Positions 60,677 through 64,000 of a stretch of DNA of 64,000 bases are shown here, piece by piece (within the stretch, counting starts at the first letter, position 1; each line of letters starts with the position of its first letter). Below the pieces are notes generated by a model. The model saw nothing but the letters and a program-made list of their open reading frames with translations, was not told the DNA's origin and searched no databases. The translations under genes were made by a program, and so were the position numbers. The stretch is from Acanthaster planci (taxonomy: Eukaryota > Echinodermata > Asteroidea > Valvatida > Acanthasteridae): contig NW_019091440.1 of the NCBI RefSeq assembly GCF_001949145.1, forward strand, positions 1,578,753 to 1,642,752, in the 5' to 3' direction.

Positions 60677-63600
60677 TGACTAGTACAAGCACCCAGCCAG
60701 TCGTACTATTACCAACAAGACTTTCTCCTAGACTTCACTTGCCACTAAATCAGTTTACGCGTTGCAAAGAACCACTCGCAAATAAAGTGACAGTTTAGAG
60801 AATCTTGAGTTTACATGTATACCAGGGGAATTCAGCTTTTGAGCTGATTTCAGCTTTTTTATTTAGATGTTGACCCAGAACTTCTGCTTGTTTGTACACC
60901 TGGTCTGTACTGAAATATGGGAACTTTTTTACATTTCAGCTTTTTGCTTGCTGTTTTCAGCTTTACTTTTAAGTGGCCACTCACGCCTCAGCCATACACT
61001 CCAGGGCAGATTCCTTAGCTCAAGCCCGCAACCCAACTGTATTGAAATTTGAACGGTTCATCTAGAAACAGCGAAGATTATTAGTAACTGGCACAAAGGC
61101 CAGGGCATAAAATTTCTGGAGTGCCATCAAAACAACAACGACAACAACGACAACAACGACAACACTGCTGCAGATCCAGGGGAGGGACAGTGGCTGCCAC
61201 GCCCCCTCCCCTACAGATATAAAAAAGGAGACAGAAAGTATGGTCTTCAAAACTAATATAGACAAAGGCATCTTTTGGTCTTTTTCAGTTGTCCTCCTTC
61301 TTGCATTAAGCATAATCTTGTTGAAAAGAGCCCCCAAATGTAGCCTCACCTCACAGATAGGTCATAAAACATGAAAAAGATTTCCAAGTCTTTTGGCCCT
61401 TCAAAACAAATTTGGTCTCTCCCACCCCAAGAAAATTTGGTCATGGGTCCACTCTCAGACACAAGGGCTCCAACCTCCAGACTGGAATCTCTCATTTGTC
61501 AAAGGGAGTAATTAGGATATCATTGCTGTTGGGCCATTAAAAAGGAAGAGAAATCCTGTCATTGGGCCCAATCAATCCGGAAAACAAACACGACAGGGGG
61601 AGCGTGGTTTAGGGATATGAAAGCCAATCTGGCGTGCCTGTTTGCATTAGCTCCTGTGTTCTGAGTTGGTGCAAGTCAAGTGGCTGATGAACTCTCTTCA
61701 GGGACCTCTCCCGATCGGTGTGGGTACATATATACTGTAATAAGCGACCAGTGCAGGTGGGTGTGAGGTTTCTCTCATGAAAACAGTGGACTGGAAAGGA
61801 CGGCTAGAGGAATCGAAAGTTATTGAGATTCACACGTTATTGATGGAAAGCAAATGTGGCGGAAAGGAGAAGAACTGACATTTCTCTCGGCCGCACTCTT
61901 GTGGATACCTATGACATTATAAACCAGCACCAGAGTAGGTGAACAACACACAAGTCTAGGGGTTTGACACTGACAAAGCACCGTACAGCCTCCCTGTGAA
62001 AAAGAATTTGCACAGTGAAGGTGACGTAATTTTGTATCCACAATTTGGGACGGACTAGCCATCGGACTCTCGGAGTTCAAGGATTACACATTTTATTTGT
62101 CATAACTTGTCCAGTTGCTTCATGTTCATTCCTACTTGTACATTTATCAAGTTTGTTGAAATTCTTTCCTTGGACTACCTTGTTTCTGATTCAAGATGGC
62201 CGACTCTTGAAGAAGGCCTGTGAAACTTTATTCTTTTAAAATGGTGAATCCATTTCTATACTCATTGATGTGTATATTTACTGTACATGCACGTACATGT
62301 ACATGTATACATAGCACAGTGGACGTGTACGGTGTACATGTACATGTATGTACCGGCGGTACAGTGCATTTTAGTACTTAGGTAACATGTTCAAACATGT
62401 ACATGTACCGTCCTGTGCATGTTCTACTGGTCCATGTCTTGTCTTGGCCTAGTTCAGCCCCTGCTGTATCGCTGTCTCTTCTTGCATATAGCTACTAGCT
62501 TGCCATGCTTACAATTCATCCACCGACCTGAAGCAGAGAGGTGTAAAAAATCAATTATTCGTCATCCCATTAGCCTTCAGCGGGATCCCTGGCCTCACGC
62601 ATAGAGGAATTGCTAATGGTATATCAGTACCAGGATGGCAGTGCATCGTGGGATTACTGTATCCTCTTTGTCCTTGTAGCCGGCGAGGGAGGGCTCAGAT
62701 TCAAGGTTTAGAAAGCCAAAGAGGCAGGCTTGCAATTTTCCACTCAGAGCACCTGATTTCAAATGTACGCACCTGTGAATTTTGCCACGAATGCCTGGAG
62801 TTTCATTCGGTTCTTTGTGGGGGTTTTCAGTTCTTCAGTTTGTCTGTCTCTCTGGTTTGTCTCACAAATCACAATCACTTTATAGGTCTGTTTACTGTAA
62901 CATTTGACAAAGTAAACAAAACGCTGAACAGTCTGTGTTGTCTGATGTGGCTCATGACTGAGCTAGCAACTTCAAAGTCAGGGTAAAAATCAGGCAAAAT
63001 CGGAAGCAGAGATAAGCTGAGTTTTGGACAAACCCTTTGCCCCAAGATTGAAGTAGGCCAGATTTCTTTACGGCGCGTGGAGAAACATCATTGTCACCTT
63101 CAGCACAATCAAAATTCTGATACATGTGCAAATGTACATTTTACATACTGTACTGTGCACCTGTTCGTAATTTCTCCTCTGAAGTATACATGGACATGCT
63201 CATTGAAGTTTGAAAAACTGCTCAACGTTATAGAATTTTAGAGAATTTTGTGTACACATTGAAAGTGCCCCCACACTGTAAAATGAACTAAATTATTTTT
63301 GAAAGTGAATGGACCATACTTTACATCTGTAATTGTATCTTCAGTGTGCTTGAAAACATGGTCGATCTTGTATTTTGGTCTCAGAATCATCTTAGTTTCC
63401 TGTGCCTGAACATGTCACTCAAACGTACAGTACATGTACATGTATGCCTCCTGTACTGCGAAACATAGTTTTTTCCCATCTTAAACTTGCATGGACCGTA
63501 CTTCCAAGTTTGAAGTCACAAATCAGTAAAAGAATATTACCTGCACTGGCAAATGTGTCAAAGTGTTTGAAAATGTCATTTACGGTTTCATTGGTTGCTG

Positions 63601-64000
63601 CCTTGGAATTTCCTAAATTTTTTAAGACATGTGCTTAGCAACCCTGTTCCTTGCTCTGGTGCCCTCACAACCGACTGTCCAAAAAAGATACAAATACGGT
63701 GCCCGTGACACAATAACCAAGATCTCTCTACATGCCAATGCAGATTAAAATTCACGCTGCACAATATCTCATTCTTCTTCGTAGCTAATAAAGAAGATGT
63801 GTGACTTTGTGGTGCACCTGACATACATGTATGAGATAGGTCACTTCACGCATCTTTCCCCAACAAGTCGCACCCTGACATGTCTCTGTATTCCACAGCC
63901 CAGACTTAATTTCCCCATGTCCTCGGATCCCTCATTTCACGTCAGTAACAGCTCAGGTTCAGATAAATTGCCTCCCCGCTCCTCGAAATTTCCCCACAGA
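60677..64000. other. Unassigned DNA at the window end
   Basis: No supported exon on either strand. Features seen are the CAACAACGA microsatellite at 61127-61163, GTACATGTAC-rich stretches at 62280-62410 and 63420-63440, and a mixed-composition block at about 61490-61620 (GTAATTAGGATATCATTG) that could be regulatory. The last 3 kb show nothing else I can name. Confidence 0.4.
61127..61163. repeat. (CAACAACGA)n microsatellite
   Basis: About four units of CAACAACGA. It produces an artefactual polyvaline stretch in a minus-strand frame. Confidence 0.95.

Noticed and set aside
61062-61349. Minus-strand protein with a polyvaline stretch
   Set aside because: The valines come from the CAACAACGA microsatellite; no other coding signal is present.

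Overview
The window is nuclear DNA from a multicellular animal. Its genes are split by short GT-AG introns with in-frame, phase-consistent exons, and the non-coding DNA is AT-rich and crowded with tRNA-derived SINEs, small inverted-repeat (MITE-like) elements and minisatellites. The gene set (WAVE-complex NCKAP1, a mitochondrial class I release factor, a probable ephrin first exon) is metazoan. Repeated GTACATGTAC palindromes and the SINE/MITE style suggest a marine invertebrate; I lean towards an invertebrate deuterostome such as an echinoderm, but the sequence alone does not prove it.

Layout. From 1 to about 14.2 kb I find no supported exon; this is most simply the first intron of a minus-strand gene whose first coding exon lies at 14220-14359. 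That exon encodes a signal peptide followed by an ephrin-like IHWN..AK start and ends in a phase-2 donor. From 14.4 to 22 kb there is intergenic DNA with a palindromic MITE, a decayed LINE 3' end (zinc-knuckle region), a 31-bp minisatellite and an array of ATTGG/CCAAT motifs.

From 22280 to 47370 (minus strand) lies a complete NCKAP1 (NAP1/HEM) gene. I could join 28 coding exons with matching phases into a 1124-residue protein, close to the vertebrate length of about 1128. Its introns carry most of the mobile DNA: a MITE nested inside another MITE, several further inverted-repeat elements, two SINE insertions, and three introns filled largely or partly by minisatellites.

From 48519 to 54168 (minus strand) lies a five-exon mitochondrial release factor of the mtRF1a (MTRF1L) type, with PKT and GGQ motifs. 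Its first exon is abnormal: between a plausible mitochondrial presequence and the conserved domain it carries five tandem in-frame units of about 41 residues. The predicted protein has 645 residues against about 380 in vertebrates. This is the most interesting observation in the window.

From 55 to 64 kb there is a probable promoter region for the release factor, one weak plus-strand candidate exon, repeats and otherwise unassigned DNA. NCKAP1 and MTRF1L are co-directional with about 1.15 kb between the MTRF1L stop and the NCKAP1 start. They act in unrelated processes (actin nucleation at the cell cortex and translation termination in mitochondria), so the arrangement is adjacency, not a pathway cluster. 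Three runs of N (12606-13265, 39644-40077, 51794-51919) are assembly gaps; all are non-coding as far as can be judged.
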